Part shown: piece after piece, positions 33,248 to 42,564 of the stretch
Position numbering within the stretch: the first letter of the stretch is position 1
Layout: each line of letters starts with the position of its first letter
Origin: Cytobacillus sp. IB215665
GTDB taxonomy: Bacteria; Bacillota; Bacilli; Bacillales; SM2101
Assembly (NCBI RefSeq): GCF_033963835.1
Contig: NZ_JAXBME010000011.1
Span: forward strand, 124,001 to 188,000
Reading direction: 5' to 3'
Length of the DNA: 64,000 nt
Program-made: the position numbers and the translations under genes
Notes under the pieces: model-generated
Databases searched by the model: none
Told to the model about the DNA's origin: nothing
The model's input: only the letters and a program-made list of their open reading frames with translations

Positions 33248-34119
33248 TTAATGTACAAAATGTCACTTACGGATACCATCAGACACCTGTGTTGAATCAT
33301 TTTTCATTTAAGGAGGATGCACCGATTATATGCGGTATATGGGGGAAAAATGGAGCTGGAAAAACAACACTTATGAGTTTATTAGCAGGACATGACCGAC
33401 CAGATAATGGGGAAATTACCATAATGGATCAAAATCCATACAACAATTTATCTGCACAGCAACATATATGTTATATACAAGAAAATCATCCCTTCGGTAA
33501 GAATTGGACAGTACAGGATGTATTAAAATACGGGCAATATTTTCATCCAAATTGGGATCAGGAGCTAGCAGAATCTTTGTGTGATCTATTCGAATTACCA
33601 GTAAAAAAGAAAATTACTAAATTCTCCAAAGGAATGAAAACCGCGGCACAAATCTTACTAGGCTTGGCAAGCAACGCTACAGTGACAATTCTAGATGAGC
33701 CAACGAATGGTTTAGATGCAGTAAAGCGCAAGCAATTTTATGATGTATTATTAGAAAGCTATGAAGACAATCCTCGATTGATTTTACTCTCCACTCATCA
33801 TATTGAAGAAATCCAGCCTTTATGTGAATCGCTAGTTGTCGTACATGAAGGAAAAGTATTGTTCTATCATCAAATGGAAGAAATGCGTGAGCGTGGCATT
33901 TTCCTATCAGGTGCTGAAGAAGATATTCATAAAGTGATGAAGCATGCAAAAATCATAGAATCTTCAAAAATAGGCTCTACAACTAAAATTATGATTGATG
34001 CTCCATACTCTAACGAATGGAAAAAAATTGCTTCTGAACAAAATCTCTTGATTGAAAAAGCTACTTTACAAGGCTATTTAATTAACATGACTACGACTAA
34101 GAAGGTGGTTAATGTATGA
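33244..34119 (+). CDS. ABC transporter ATPase, YtrB-like, module 1
   Basis: A 291-residue nucleotide-binding protein. Walker A is GKNGAGKTTLM, Walker B VTILDEPTNGLDA, switch STHH. The signature reads FSKGMKTA rather than LSGGQ, as is usual in YtrB-like subunits. A C-terminal extension of about 80 residues follows the core. Second gene of the three-gene operon, overlapping both neighbours by four bases. It would drive the 232-residue permease that follows. Confidence 0.85.
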   Translation: MINVQNVTYGYHQTPVLNHFSFKEDAPIICGIWGKNGAGKTTLMSLLAGHDRPDNGEITIMDQNPYNNLSAQQHICYIQENHPFGKNWTVQDVLKYGQYFHPNWDQELAESLCDLFELPVKKKITKFSKGMKTAAQILLGLASNATVTILDEPTNGLDAVKRKQFYDVLLESYEDNPRLILLSTHHIEEIQPLCESLVVVHEGKVLFYHQMEEMRERGIFLSGAEEDIHKVMKHAKIIESSKIGSTTKIMIDAPYSNEWKKIASEQNLLIEKATLQGYLINMTTTKKVVNV

Positions 34120-34814
34120 ATGCTGTAAAAGGAACATACAGGCTGTTATACGAAGATATGCGTTGGTGGTTATTGTTATTTTCAGCCATAACATTAGGGC
34201 TAGCTGTTATTTTTATAGCGATTGGGGTTATTTTTGAAGTAAGTTTTACTGCTACCCTTTTCGGGCCGATATATGGAGCAATTTGTACAATAGCAGCTAT
34301 TGGAATTGTTTATTCCTTCCCAGTTTTAATAGGCCTAGGCAGTACTCGAAAACAGTTTTTAAAGTCATACTACTTTATCGCTTCCATTATGGTTATTTGC
34401 TTTATTACAGTTTTAAATATTATCTATTTTTTTATGAACACATTGAATCAATTAGGTGTTCACAAGTTATCCTTCTTTCATCCAGGCATGTTATATTCAA
34501 TAAATTATCATATATTAGCATATGTGTGGATTGATTTGATGGTTGGTTTTTCACTACTTGGACTAAGTGCCTTTCTTACCGTCAGCTGGAGAAGACTAGG
34601 AAACCGAAATTTCTTAATTATATTTTTCGCATTTAACCTTCTTGCTACAATATTAATAAATATTGTGAATATCACTTCTTTATTAGAGTGGATTTTTGAA
34701 CTAAATGTCATTTATACATTTACAATTGTAGGTTTTATAGGATTTTGTTTGTTAATATGCACTTTCCCAATGATGAAACATGCGCCACTTGTAATGAAAG
34801 CAAGAAACGCTTAA
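34116..34814 (+). CDS. ABC transporter permease, module 1
   Basis: A 232-residue protein with six predicted membrane helices (first about residues 15-40) and little outside the membrane. A short motif GLGSTRKQFLKSYY follows the second or third helix; the module 2 permease has a similar MGATRNNYIIAASFF at the same place. It is the permease for the preceding YtrB-like ATPase. The substrate is unknown. Confidence 0.75.
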   Translation: MNAVKGTYRLLYEDMRWWLLLFSAITLGLAVIFIAIGVIFEVSFTATLFGPIYGAICTIAAIGIVYSFPVLIGLGSTRKQFLKSYYFIASIMVICFITVLNIIYFFMNTLNQLGVHKLSFFHPGMLYSINYHILAYVWIDLMVGFSLLGLSAFLTVSWRRLGNRNFLIIFFAFNLLATILINIVNITSLLEWIFELNVIYTFTIVGFIGFCLLICTFPMMKHAPLVMKARNA

Positions 34815-34888
34815 GCGATTTAATAATAATTATAACGATTTTATGAAAAGGGCCTTATTTTTGACTGGATATGATTATAAGCTGTTTC

Positions 34889-34922
34889 GACATATCAAAC
34901 CGGTTTACCTGTTTTATATGTC
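34889..34922 (+). terminator. Possible terminator of module 1
   Basis: Arms GACATATcAAAC / GTTTtATATGTC with a 10-nt loop, followed by TATTGTTATATT. It begins 75 bp after the permease stop. Confidence 0.45.
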
Positions 34923-35326
34923 TATTGTTATATTACATTCAGCCGTTGTGGCTCCTTTCATAAATCGTTACTATCTTTAACTTGGATATTAAATTACTTT
35001 ATTTATGAATTCATATTATTAAGTATAGTTTACGAATATGGCTTTTGAGAGCCAACCATTAAGCACGAGAATATCATATAGTTATATACAGTATTAATGA
35101 GGATTACCCGCATTTAAAATCATATTATACCCACATCCCTACTAATTGCTCAACTATAGACATATTCCTAATCAAACAGTTTGATCCCACATTTGATAAA
35201 TGAATATACTTTTTGCTATATCTAGAATGTACTATTAACTATTACTTATATAAGCAAAATCTTTAACCATTTACCATATTACTGCGGTTGATTAGATCCT
35301 ATTAATAAGTCTTTCATAACTTTCAA

Positions 35327-35357
35327 CGATACGATCATTGTTAAATTGATCGTATCG
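35327..35357. terminator. Hairpin between the two YtrA-type modules
   Basis: Perfect 10-bp arms CGATACGATC / GATCGTATCG with an 11-nt loop and a moderately T-rich 3' side. It lies in the 820-bp gap between the convergent modules and may end either transcript. Confidence 0.5.
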
Positions 35358-35460
35358 CTTCATTATTAGTGCTTTGTAACAAATTCTAATTTGCTCAGGA
35401 TGTTCCTATCTAAGTAACCTTGTTGTTAGTGGTAAGAAAATCTCTTATCGCTTTAAAAAA

Positions 35461-35602
35461 GCTGCTTTCGCATCAATTGTTGTTTTCGTCTTAAGACATA
35501 TATATACGAAAACCTATCTTAAGTAATACGATGAAAACCTAATAAGAACACTTATTATTGTACTAGTTTGATATCAATAGCAACAAAGCCTAGGAGTAAA
35601 GT
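35461..35602. repeat. Dispersed repeat of the GGCTnTTTTCG family, copy C
   Basis: Left end GCTGCTTTCGCATCAATTG followed by TTGTTTTCG; right end ATAGCAACAAAG, then decayed. About 140 bp. It lies just before the end of the module 2 permease gene. Confidence 0.5.
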
Positions 35603-35635
35603 CGTAATTTAAATATCCTTTCTATCCATAACCAT

Positions 35636-36337
35636 CTATCTTGATACACTTTGTACTAATGAAGCTCTTCTTAATACTATCCATGTTAGGAAAATAAATG
35701 TGATTACAACTATCGTAACTGCGCCAAAATTTAAGTCTACCGTGCGCCCCTCTATACTCATAACAAAATCTATAAATAAATCACGGACGTTAGGTATTAA
35801 AATGAATATACCTAGCAAAGCTAGGTTGACAAATCCACCAATTAGACCGAACCTGTAGAATATAGCACTAGAGAAGAAACCGACTGATATGATGAAAAGA
35901 CAAATGACAAAGTCAATGAAAAAGTGATTGAACCATGTAAATGATAATGTTGTAGCATCTAAAGTGTAAAATATCGCTAAATTTGATAGTTCCGGCGAAG
36001 TAGTTATTAATTGAAAAATAAAAGATACGAGTAAGTTCATTGCCGACATAAAAATGGCAAAAAGAATAGCGAAAAAACTAGCTGCTATAATGTAGTTATT
36101 CCGTGTCGCTCCCATTTTAATACAATTAGGAAAAATTTCTTTAGTAATTGAAAATCCAGCAATAGCAGCATAAATGTATACCGCTAAACTAGTATTTATT
36201 CTCACAATTGAGTCTAAAGATAATGAAGCTACAGAAAGTACTACTAAACTTGAACACAACACAACCCAAAAGATACTTATCGTGAAGCGAAAATCATAAA
36301 TGAAATAATTTAAGGTTGCTCGAATATCATTATGCAT
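35636..36337 (-). CDS. ABC transporter permease, module 2
   Basis: A 233-residue protein with six predicted membrane helices. It shares length and the MGATRNNYII segment position with the module 1 permease, but is otherwise diverged. The start overlaps the preceding ATPase gene. The substrate is unknown. Confidence 0.75.
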   Translation of the reverse strand: MHNDIRATLNYFIYDFRFTISIFWVVLCSSLVVLSVASLSLDSIVRINTSLAVYIYAAIAGFSITKEIFPNCIKMGATRNNYIIAASFFAILFAIFMSAMNLLVSFIFQLITTSPELSNLAIFYTLDATTLSFTWFNHFFIDFVICLFIISVGFFSSAIFYRFGLIGGFVNLALLGIFILIPNVRDLFIDFVMSIEGRTVDLNFGAVTIVVITFIFLTWIVLRRASLVQSVSR

Positions 36338-37208
36338 ATAAACGTCCCCCTTCTTTTTCTGTCAAGTGAACCATTAATTCCTGAATATTGCACCGCCCTA
36401 CATCTAAGCCTTTTAATTTTGCCTCTTGTATGTTTAATTTTTCACCAAATAACATAGCTGTTTTTCTTCCTATCATCTCATTCTCAAAAATAACATTTTT
36501 TTCATGACAATACTCATTAACTGCTTGTATATTCCCACTTATTTGAAGACTCATTTCTTGTAATTCATCTGCCGTTTTGTGTAGGAGCAACTCCCCATCC
36601 TGGATTAACAAAATTTCTTCAAATAAATTACTCGCTTCATCAATTAGATGGGTTGATAAAATAAACGTTCGAGGATTCCTCTTATACTCGTCTAGTAAAA
36701 GATCATAAAACTTATATCGTGCTGATGCATCTAAACCGATATACGGTTCATCAAAAATAGTAATTTTTGCTCCGCTTGAAAGTCCTATGATGATACCTAA
36801 TGCAGATTCCATCCCTTTAGACAACGATCTAGCACTCATATTCGGGTCTAAATTGAACACATGTAGTAAATGATCAGCTGTTTGCTTTGACCATGTTGGA
36901 TAAAATTTAGATGCTACGAGTAGTACATGTTTAACCTTTAATTTTCTTTTAAAATTATTGCTTTCATTAATTAGGCAAACATTTTTTAACACATTTCGAT
37001 TATTGAAAGGTTGTTCGTTATTAATAAATATTTTACCTTTGCTTTGTAATATATGACCTGCAAGTATTTGCATAAATGTCGTTTTCCCTGCTCCATTTCT
37101 ACCTAATAGTCCATAAATTTTTTCCTCCTCAAGCATTATGTTAAGGTTGTGTAATACCGTTTTTGAACCATACTTCTGACTAAGGTTTTGTGTGTGAATT
37201 TTCATCAT
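36330..37208 (-). CDS. ABC transporter ATPase, YtrB-like, module 2
   Basis: A 292-residue nucleotide-binding protein. Walker A is GRNGAGKTTFM, signature LSKGMESALG (the same SKGM variant as module 1), Walker B ITIFDEPYIGLDA with Tyr in place of the usual Thr after Pro, and switch STHL. The stop overlaps the permease and the start overlaps the GntR gene by four bases. Confidence 0.85.
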   Translation of the reverse strand: MMKIHTQNLSQKYGSKTVLHNLNIMLEEEKIYGLLGRNGAGKTTFMQILAGHILQSKGKIFINNEQPFNNRNVLKNVCLINESNNFKRKLKVKHVLLVASKFYPTWSKQTADHLLHVFNLDPNMSARSLSKGMESALGIIIGLSSGAKITIFDEPYIGLDASARYKFYDLLLDEYKRNPRTFILSTHLIDEASNLFEEILLIQDGELLLHKTADELQEMSLQISGNIQAVNEYCHEKNVIFENEMIGRKTAMLFGEKLNIQEAKLKGLDVGRCNIQELMVHLTEKEGGRLYA

Positions 37209-37570
37209 TCATCCTCCTTGTTAATCAAAATAGAAAGTTCTTCCTTAGATAAACCAAGCTTATTTGCTTCAGCTTTTAATGGAATGATGTAATCATTGTA
37301 AAAATCTTTTTTCCGCTTTTCGAAAATCATTTCTTTAGCACCATCTGCGACAAACATACCTATTCCCCTTTTTTTAAATAAGATCTTCTGATCCACAAGC
37401 TGATTAATCCCTTTTGATGCTGTAGCAGGGTTAATTTGATAATATTTGCCAAACTCATTTGTAGAAGGCACTTTTTCTCCTTCCTTAATAGACCCATCTA
37501 AGATACTTGATTCAATATTTTCAGCTATTTGAGAAAAAATGGGCTTTTCACTGTTTAACTTTTGATCCAT
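37205..37570 (-). CDS. YtrA-subfamily GntR regulator, module 2
   Basis: A 121-residue regulator closely similar to the module 1 regulator, including EKVPSTNEFGKYYQINPATASKGINQLVDQKILFKKRGIGMFVADGA-type winged helix and matching C-terminal helices (YNDYIIPLKAEANK). The start is taken at 37570, with AAGGAAGGAA before the ATG; an in-frame ATG 18 bp upstream lies before that site. The palindrome at 37591-37612 precedes it. The near-identical recognition helix (INPATA) suggests it could bind the operators of both modules. Confidence 0.83.
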   Translation of the reverse strand: MDQKLNSEKPIFSQIAENIESSILDGSIKEGEKVPSTNEFGKYYQINPATASKGINQLVDQKILFKKRGIGMFVADGAKEMIFEKRKKDFYNDYIIPLKAEANKLGLSKEELSILINKEDE

Positions 37571-37590
37571 AATGGTTCCTTCCTTCATTG

Positions 37591-37612
37591 GTTAGCTACT
37601 TATGTAACTAAC
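37591..37612 (-). promoter_or_regulatory. Operator of YtrA-type module 2
   Basis: Arms GTTAGCTAC and GTAACTAAC around TTAT on the plus strand. Read on the minus strand the half-sites are GTTAGTTAC and GTAGCTAAC around ATAA, against GTTAGTTAC and GTGACTAAC around ATGA in module 1. It lies 20 bp before the regulator start. Confidence 0.75.
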
Positions 37613-37789
37613 TTAAATGTTTTTAAATAAAATGTCAATACTTTCTATATAAAAAATTATTTTACCTGTTTTGTGGACTATGCACCCATTTCTTTTTGAT
37701 GGGCACTTCAATTAGTAAACTTATAGCAAACAATAAATATCTTGTGCTACTAAGATATTTGATTAAAATCGTATTTTTGGGCTTGCAAA

Positions 37790-37810
37790 TAACCCCCCCT
37801 AGGGGATATA
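37790..37810 (+). promoter_or_regulatory. CsoR-type operator before the CsoR/MATE operon
   Basis: A C-run and G-run dyad (ATAACCCCCCC TA GGGGATAT), typical of CsoR-family operators (ATACCCCnnGGGGTAT style). It ends 21 bp before the regulator start codon and fits autorepression. Confidence 0.65.
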
Positions 37811-37831
37811 GTGTTCAGTGAGGTGATATAT

Positions 37832-38101
37832 ATGTCAGACCATCATAAACATCGCAAAAGTATAGTGAATCGGTTAGCCAGGATTGAAGGACATGTTCGT
37901 TCTGTGAAAGATATGGCTGCATCAGATAGAGATTGCGGTGATTTACTTATTCAACTAGCTGCTATTCGTTCAGCACTTGACAATTGTGGGAAATTGATAC
38001 TAAAGGACCACCTTGAGGGCTGTGTAGTCGAAGCTGTCAAAGAAGGTGATGATAAAGTAATGGATAAATTAAACGACGCTATTGACAAATTTATACGTTA
38101 G
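37832..38101 (+). CDS. CsoR-family regulator
   Basis: An 89-residue all-helical repressor of the CsoR/RcnR/FrmR family. Metal-site residues in place are C35 (DRDCGDL), H60 and C64 (KDHLEGC), the Cys-His-Cys set of Cu(I)-sensing CsoR proteins; an extra C52 lies between. CstR-type persulfide sensors lack the His. The start is taken at 37832 with GAGGTGAT before it, 21 bp inside the longer frame. It is followed after 15 bp by a MATE pump, not by copA/copZ, which is unusual for a CsoR. Confidence 0.85.
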   Translation: MSDHHKHRKSIVNRLARIEGHVRSVKDMAASDRDCGDLLIQLAAIRSALDNCGKLILKDHLEGCVVEAVKEGDDKVMDKLNDAIDKFIR

Positions 38102-38116
38102 AGGAAGGTAAATTAA

Positions 38117-39493
38117 ATGGAGCATCAAATTGAACAACAAAAGAATTCACCTGAAACAACAAAACATTTGATCATCACGATTTTAGCTCTAGCATTACCA
38201 GCAGTTATCGAGAATTTTTTTCAAACAATACTTGGATTTGTAGATACGTTATTTGTTTCAAAGCTTGGTTTAATTGAAGTATCTGCTGTTGGTGTAACGA
38301 ACGCTATTTTGGCTATTTATTTTGCAGTATTTATGTCGTTAGGGGTTGCGACAAATGTATATGTAGCAAAAAATATTGGAGCAAATAACAAGGAAAAAGC
38401 GAGTCAAATTGGCCAACAGGCCATTATTTTGGCGGCATTATTTGGTATCTTCTTTGGTGTTATATCGATATTTTTTGCTGAATCTCTATTACTGCTAATG
38501 GGTGTAGAACAAGATGTGTTAAGCGCTGCAGTTACATATTTTCAAATTGTAGCCATCCCTTCTATTTTAATATCACTAATGTTTGTTCTTAGTAGCATTA
38601 TGCGAGGAACTGGTGATACAAAAACACCAATGAAAATAAGTGTTACGATCAACCTATTAAATATATTATTAGATTATATTCTCATTTTTGGTTTTTTCTT
38701 TATCCCTTCTTTCGGACTTGCGGGTGCTGCCTTTGCTACTGTCATTTCTAGGTTTATTGGCGTAATCGGCTTAACAATCTACTTAGCAAAATCGAACATT
38801 CTTGCATTTAAGAAAAAAGATTGGAAGATTAATAAACAGTCCCAACTACAATTAGTTACATTAGGTGCCCCAGCTGCTGGAGAAAGACTTGTTATGAGAG
38901 TCGGTCAAGTGCTTTACTTTGGGATGATTGTTGCTCTAGGAACAAACACATTTGCAGCCCACCAAATTGCAGGAAATATTGAAATATTTTCTTATATGAT
39001 TGGGTATGGATTTGCAACAGCAGCAACCACATTAGTCAGTCAAAAGCTTGGAGAAAAGGATTTTGCAGGAGCGCAAAGGTATGGGAATTATTCAATTCTA
39101 ATTGGCACGATTGCTATGACTATTTTTGGTCTACTACTCTTCTTCTTTGGAGAATGGGCAGCATCATTTTTTACAACAGATACTAGTGTTATTCAACAGA
39201 TCACTCTTGCATTGAAAATAGATGCATTTATTCAGCCAGTTCTTGCATTTGTTCTCATCTTAACAGGCATTTATCAAGGCGGTGAAAATACTAAATTTCC
39301 GATGTATACAACTGCAATCGGGATCTGGTTAATTAGAACACTAGGTGTTTATCTATTAGGATTATACTTTGGCTTTGGAATTGCGGGGATATGGATTGCA
39401 ATTGGTTTAGATAACTTATTTAGAGCAATCTTTTTGTGGATACGATATAAAAATAATAATTGGATAAATAATATAACAAAGTTGGAAGCATAA
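38117..39493 (+). CDS. MATE-family efflux transporter controlled by CsoR-like protein
   Basis: A 458-residue, twelve-helix MATE protein. Conserved segments are LALPAVIENFFQTILGFVDTLFVSKLG, SSIMRGTGDTKTPMKISVTINLLNILLDY and GAPAAGERLVMRVGQVLYFGM. It is distinct from the pump at 23218-24585. It forms an operon with the upstream CsoR-like regulator (15 bp apart, GAGGAAGG before the ATG). The substrate may therefore be a metal complex or thiol-reactive compound sensed by the regulator, which is inference. Confidence 0.87.
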   Translation: MEHQIEQQKNSPETTKHLIITILALALPAVIENFFQTILGFVDTLFVSKLGLIEVSAVGVTNAILAIYFAVFMSLGVATNVYVAKNIGANNKEKASQIGQQAIILAALFGIFFGVISIFFAESLLLLMGVEQDVLSAAVTYFQIVAIPSILISLMFVLSSIMRGTGDTKTPMKISVTINLLNILLDYILIFGFFFIPSFGLAGAAFATVISRFIGVIGLTIYLAKSNILAFKKKDWKINKQSQLQLVTLGAPAAGERLVMRVGQVLYFGMIVALGTNTFAAHQIAGNIEIFSYMIGYGFATAATTLVSQKLGEKDFAGAQRYGNYSILIGTIAMTIFGLLLFFFGEWAASFFTTDTSVIQQITLALKIDAFIQPVLAFVLILTGIYQGGENTKFPMYTTAIGIWLIRTLGVYLLGLYFGFGIAGIWIAIGLDNLFRAIFLWIRYKNNNWINNITKLEA

Positions 39494-39548
39494 CTTTGTT
39501 AATTATAAAGAACTTTGTTCTTTCCATGCATTCAATTATCTTTTTTTA

Positions 39549-39644
39549 AAAGCATTATTCGTAAACTTTGCTACTATCTTTCCTATACTAGATTATATAT
39601 ACGTTTTTACTCAAAAGTCATCTCTATATAGAAGAAAAAATGCC
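39549..39644. repeat. Dispersed repeat of the GGCTnTTTTCG family, copy D
   Basis: In inverted orientation: left AGCATTATTCGTAAACTTTG followed by CTACTATC; right end GAAGAAAAAATGCC. About 96 bp. It lies downstream of the MATE gene. Confidence 0.5.
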
Positions 39645-39729
39645 ACGAAATGTTGGAGTATATATGTTTTGTGCTTAGTATGATAACTACAATAAATGGG
39701 GAAAAAGTACTTCATTCCAGACATAAATT

Positions 39730-39776
39730 AAAAGGGAGTTATAAGATTTCGAATTCAATCTATAAGACTCCCTTTT
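39730..39776 (+). terminator. Terminator in the MATE/DUF3899 gap
   Basis: Arms AAAAGGGAGT / ACTCCCTTTT with a large internal loop, 240 bp after the MATE stop and before the end of the minus-strand DUF3899-like gene. It may serve either strand. Confidence 0.55.
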
Positions 39777-39894
39777 GTAATGCTCATTTACATATCTACG
39801 TGTGTAAGTTTTTATAAATTAACAAGGATGAAACTAATCATTTAGAATATGGAAAAATCATTGAAAGTCCAACCACATTATAACGTCATATCCC

Positions 39895-40305
39895 TTAATG
39901 AATCATATAGTAAACAAGATTTAGCACAACCGCTACGGTAAGTAGGGTAACTGCGACTGTTAACTGAATGTTGACTATTTCCTTTTTAAGAATATTTTTT
40001 TGCATTTGTTGCTGTTCTTGCTCTTTTATCGTATCAGGATCAACCTTGTAATCTACTAAGCTCTTAGCATGTTTTTCTTTCGATCGAAAATCTTTACCCG
40101 AACTCATCAAAAAAACAGGAGTGAACCAACGCTCCAATAAATAAAAAATCGTGCAAAGTGTTAACATAAGTAATCCAAATATAAATGTGTAGTTTGTTAG
40201 AGTAAATATAAAACCTTTATCATTGACAAATAAGAAACTTAACACAATACATAACAGTAATATAAAAATACTTAAGATGTATTTTGTATGTTTGTAAGAA
40301 TACAC
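39895..40305 (-). CDS. DUF3899-like small membrane protein
   Basis: A 136-residue protein with two N-terminal membrane helices (about residues 10-27 and 35-58), a basic and acidic soluble stretch (RSKEKHAKSLVDYKVDPDTIKEQ), and one C-terminal helix (about 112-133). The layout matches DUF3899 proteins that often sit beside oligopeptide transporter genes in Bacillaceae. Function is unknown. It follows the opp operon on the same strand after 180 bp. Confidence 0.6.
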   Translation of the reverse strand: MYSYKHTKYILSIFILLLCIVLSFLFVNDKGFIFTLTNYTFIFGLLMLTLCTIFYLLERWFTPVFLMSSGKDFRSKEKHAKSLVDYKVDPDTIKEQEQQQMQKNILKKEIVNIQLTVAVTLLTVAVVLNLVYYMIH

Positions 40306-40488
40306 AAAAATCTTTCCTTTCTTACAATGAGTAGTGATCTATCTACATAAGTTGTTGTTATTAATTTCATATACAGCTGTCGTTTAGTTGCATATCATTT
40401 TCTATAATATCTCGTTTTGAACAACAAGAGCTCTCTTGAAAAAATATCGGTATTAAACATTTAGTTGTTCAAAATAAAGTTATGCAAG

Positions 40489-41457
40489 CTATTCATATAA
40501 ATGACAAGCAACAAAATGACCTTTCTTGACCTCAACAAGCTCAGGTTTTTTTTCTTCGCATTCTTTTTTGACATAAGGACATCTTGTGCGAAAATGACAA
40601 CCACTAGGAGGATTCATAGGACTTGGCACGTCTCCCTTCAGGACGATTCGTTCCCTACTTTGTTCAATATCTGGATCTGGGATAGGTATAGCTGAAAGTA
40701 GAGCCTGTGTGTACGGATGAAGTGGATCCTCATACAATTCTACACTTTCTGCTACTTCAACTAGCTTACCGAGGTACATGACACCAATGCGATCTGATAT
40801 ATGTTTGACCATCGCTAAATCATGAGCAATGAATAAGTAAGTTAGCTTGTGCTTTTCCTGTAATTCTTGAAATAAATTAACAACCTGTGCCTGGATGGAT
40901 ACATCTAACGCTGATATTGGTTCATCTGCTATAATAAATCTCGGCTGTACTGCTAGTGCTCTAGCAATACCTATACGCTGGCGCTGTCCACCAGAAAATT
41001 CGTGTGGATACCTGTTTGCATGATTTTTATTTAAGCCAACCAGTTCTAACAACTCATATACTCGTGCAAGCTTAGCCTTTTTGTTCTTTTTGTACATCTT
41101 TTGTGCATCCATTCCTTCAGCAATGATCTCAGTGACTGTTAACCTTGGATTTAAAGATGCATATGGATCCTGAAAGATCATTTGAATATCACTGTGTAAG
41201 GCCCTTTTTCTTTTTTTGTCCATTTTTAAGATGTCTTCACCATCAAAAATAATTTCACCGCTTGTAGCTTCATATAACTGCAATATTGTTCTTCCTGTTG
41301 TTGATTTTCCACAACCTGACTCTCCTACTAAACCAAAAGTTTCACCTTCATTTACTGTAAAAGATACGTCATTTACTGCTTTAAGTTTCTGGCCTCCCCC
41401 GACTTTAAACTCTTTGTGTAAATTCTTCACTTTTAGTAACGGTTTAACGTTTCCCAT
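40489..41457 (-). CDS. oppF: Oligopeptide ABC transporter ATPase OppF
   Basis: A 322-residue ATPase. Walker A is GESGCGKSTTG, signature FSGGQRQR, Walker B FIIADEPISALD. The C-terminal oligopeptide-transporter extension has the family cysteines (CHFRTRCPYVKKEC and CHLYE), which in some homologues hold an iron-sulfur cluster. Its start overlaps the oppD stop by one base. Last gene of oppABCDF. Confidence 0.9.
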   Translation of the reverse strand: MGNVKPLLKVKNLHKEFKVGGGQKLKAVNDVSFTVNEGETFGLVGESGCGKSTTGRTILQLYEATSGEIIFDGEDILKMDKKRKRALHSDIQMIFQDPYASLNPRLTVTEIIAEGMDAQKMYKKNKKAKLARVYELLELVGLNKNHANRYPHEFSGGQRQRIGIARALAVQPRFIIADEPISALDVSIQAQVVNLFQELQEKHKLTYLFIAHDLAMVKHISDRIGVMYLGKLVEVAESVELYEDPLHPYTQALLSAIPIPDPDIEQSRERIVLKGDVPSPMNPPSGCHFRTRCPYVKKECEEKKPELVEVKKGHFVACHLYE

Positions 41458-42473
41458 TATACTTGTCCTCCTAGCTGCATAGGTTGATGTATCGGAGGAA
41501 CCGCTGGATCCTCAAGCCAGCAAGCTACTTTATGAGTTGCTGATTTTGTAGTTTCATAAGGATATTCTTCAGCACAAATATTCATGGCGTAATCACAGCG
41601 CTCTGCAAATGGACAGCCGTTAGGTGGGTTATTCAATGGTGGTGGTGTACCAGGAATTGATACTAACCTTCCGTGTTCCCTCGAATCTAAACGGGGGACG
41701 GACTTTAACAATCCCCATGTATAAGGGTGCCTAGGGTTATAAAATATTTCTTCTAAAAAGCCTTGTTCAACAATCTTCCCTGCGTACATAATCATGACTC
41801 TCTGAGCAATATTAGCTACAACTCCTAGATCATGTGTAATTAAAATAATGGATGTATCGATCTTTTTTTGTAAATCTTTCATTAAATCTATAATTTGAGC
41901 TTGTATCGTTACATCAAGTGCAGTTGTAGGTTCATCTGCAATTAACAGCTTCGGGTTACAAGCTAATGCAATGGCAATCATGACACGTTGTCTCATACCG
42001 CCACTAAATTGATGTGCGTAATTATTTAATAGTTTATCAGGATTAGGAATACCTACTAAACTAAGCATTTGAACAGCTTTCTGTTTAGCAGCTTCCTTTG
42101 ATAACCCTTGATGCTTTATTAGGCCCTCGCTAATTTGTTTCCCAATCTTCATTGTTGGGTTTAACGAAGTCATAGGGTCTTGGAAAATCATTGATATTTC
42201 AGCGCCACGTACTTTTTGCAATTCCTTGTCGTTTAGTTTGGATATATCCCTGCCTTCAAATAGTATTTCACCTGATTTATAGCGCCCTGGAGGCATTGGA
42301 TTTAACCCGACAATTGTTTGAGACGTAACGCTTTTTCCAGAACCTGATTCACCTACTAAGGCGATTACTTCTCCCTTCTTCACTTCAAAGCTTACTCCTC
42401 GTATTGCCTCAACTTCACCTTCAAATGTATCAAAAGAAAAGTATAAGTCTTTTACTTCTAATAGCTTTTTCAT
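41457..42473 (-). CDS. oppD: Oligopeptide ABC transporter ATPase OppD
   Basis: A 338-residue ATPase. Walker A is [11 protein letters not shown], signature FSGGMRQR, Walker [15 protein letters not shown], and the C-terminal extension has [15 protein letters not shown]. It pairs with OppF to power peptide import through OppBC. GGGGGG lies before the ATG. Fourth gene of the operon. Confidence 0.9.
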   Translation of the reverse strand: MKKLLEVKDLYFSFDTFEGEVEAIRGVSFEVKKGEVIALVGESGSGKSVTSQTIVGLNPMPPGRYKSGEILFEGRDISKLNDKELQKVRGAEISMIFQDPMTSLNPTMKIGKQISEGLIKHQGLSKEAAKQKAVQMLSLVGIPNPDKLLNNYAHQFSGGMRQRVMIAIALACNPKLLIADEPTTALDVTIQAQIIDLMKDLQKKIDTSIILITHDLGVVANIAQRVMIMYAGKIVEQGFLEEIFYNPRHPYTWGLLKSVPRLDSREHGRLVSIPGTPPPLNNPPNGCPFAERCDYAMNICAEEYPYETTKSATHKVACWLEDPAVPPIHQPMQLGGQV

Positions 42474-42564
42474 TAAGTCTATACCCCCCTAAGCTGAATA
42501 AAATAGTTGTTTATAAGGCTATTAATATTTACAACATTTATTGAATTAACATAGAGTATCTATT

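Noticed and set aside
34843-34980. Plus-strand 45-codon frame after YtrA module 1
   Set aside because: It begins with ATG and ends in a hydrophobic stretch, but has no ribosome binding site and overlaps the probable terminator hairpin at 34889-34922.
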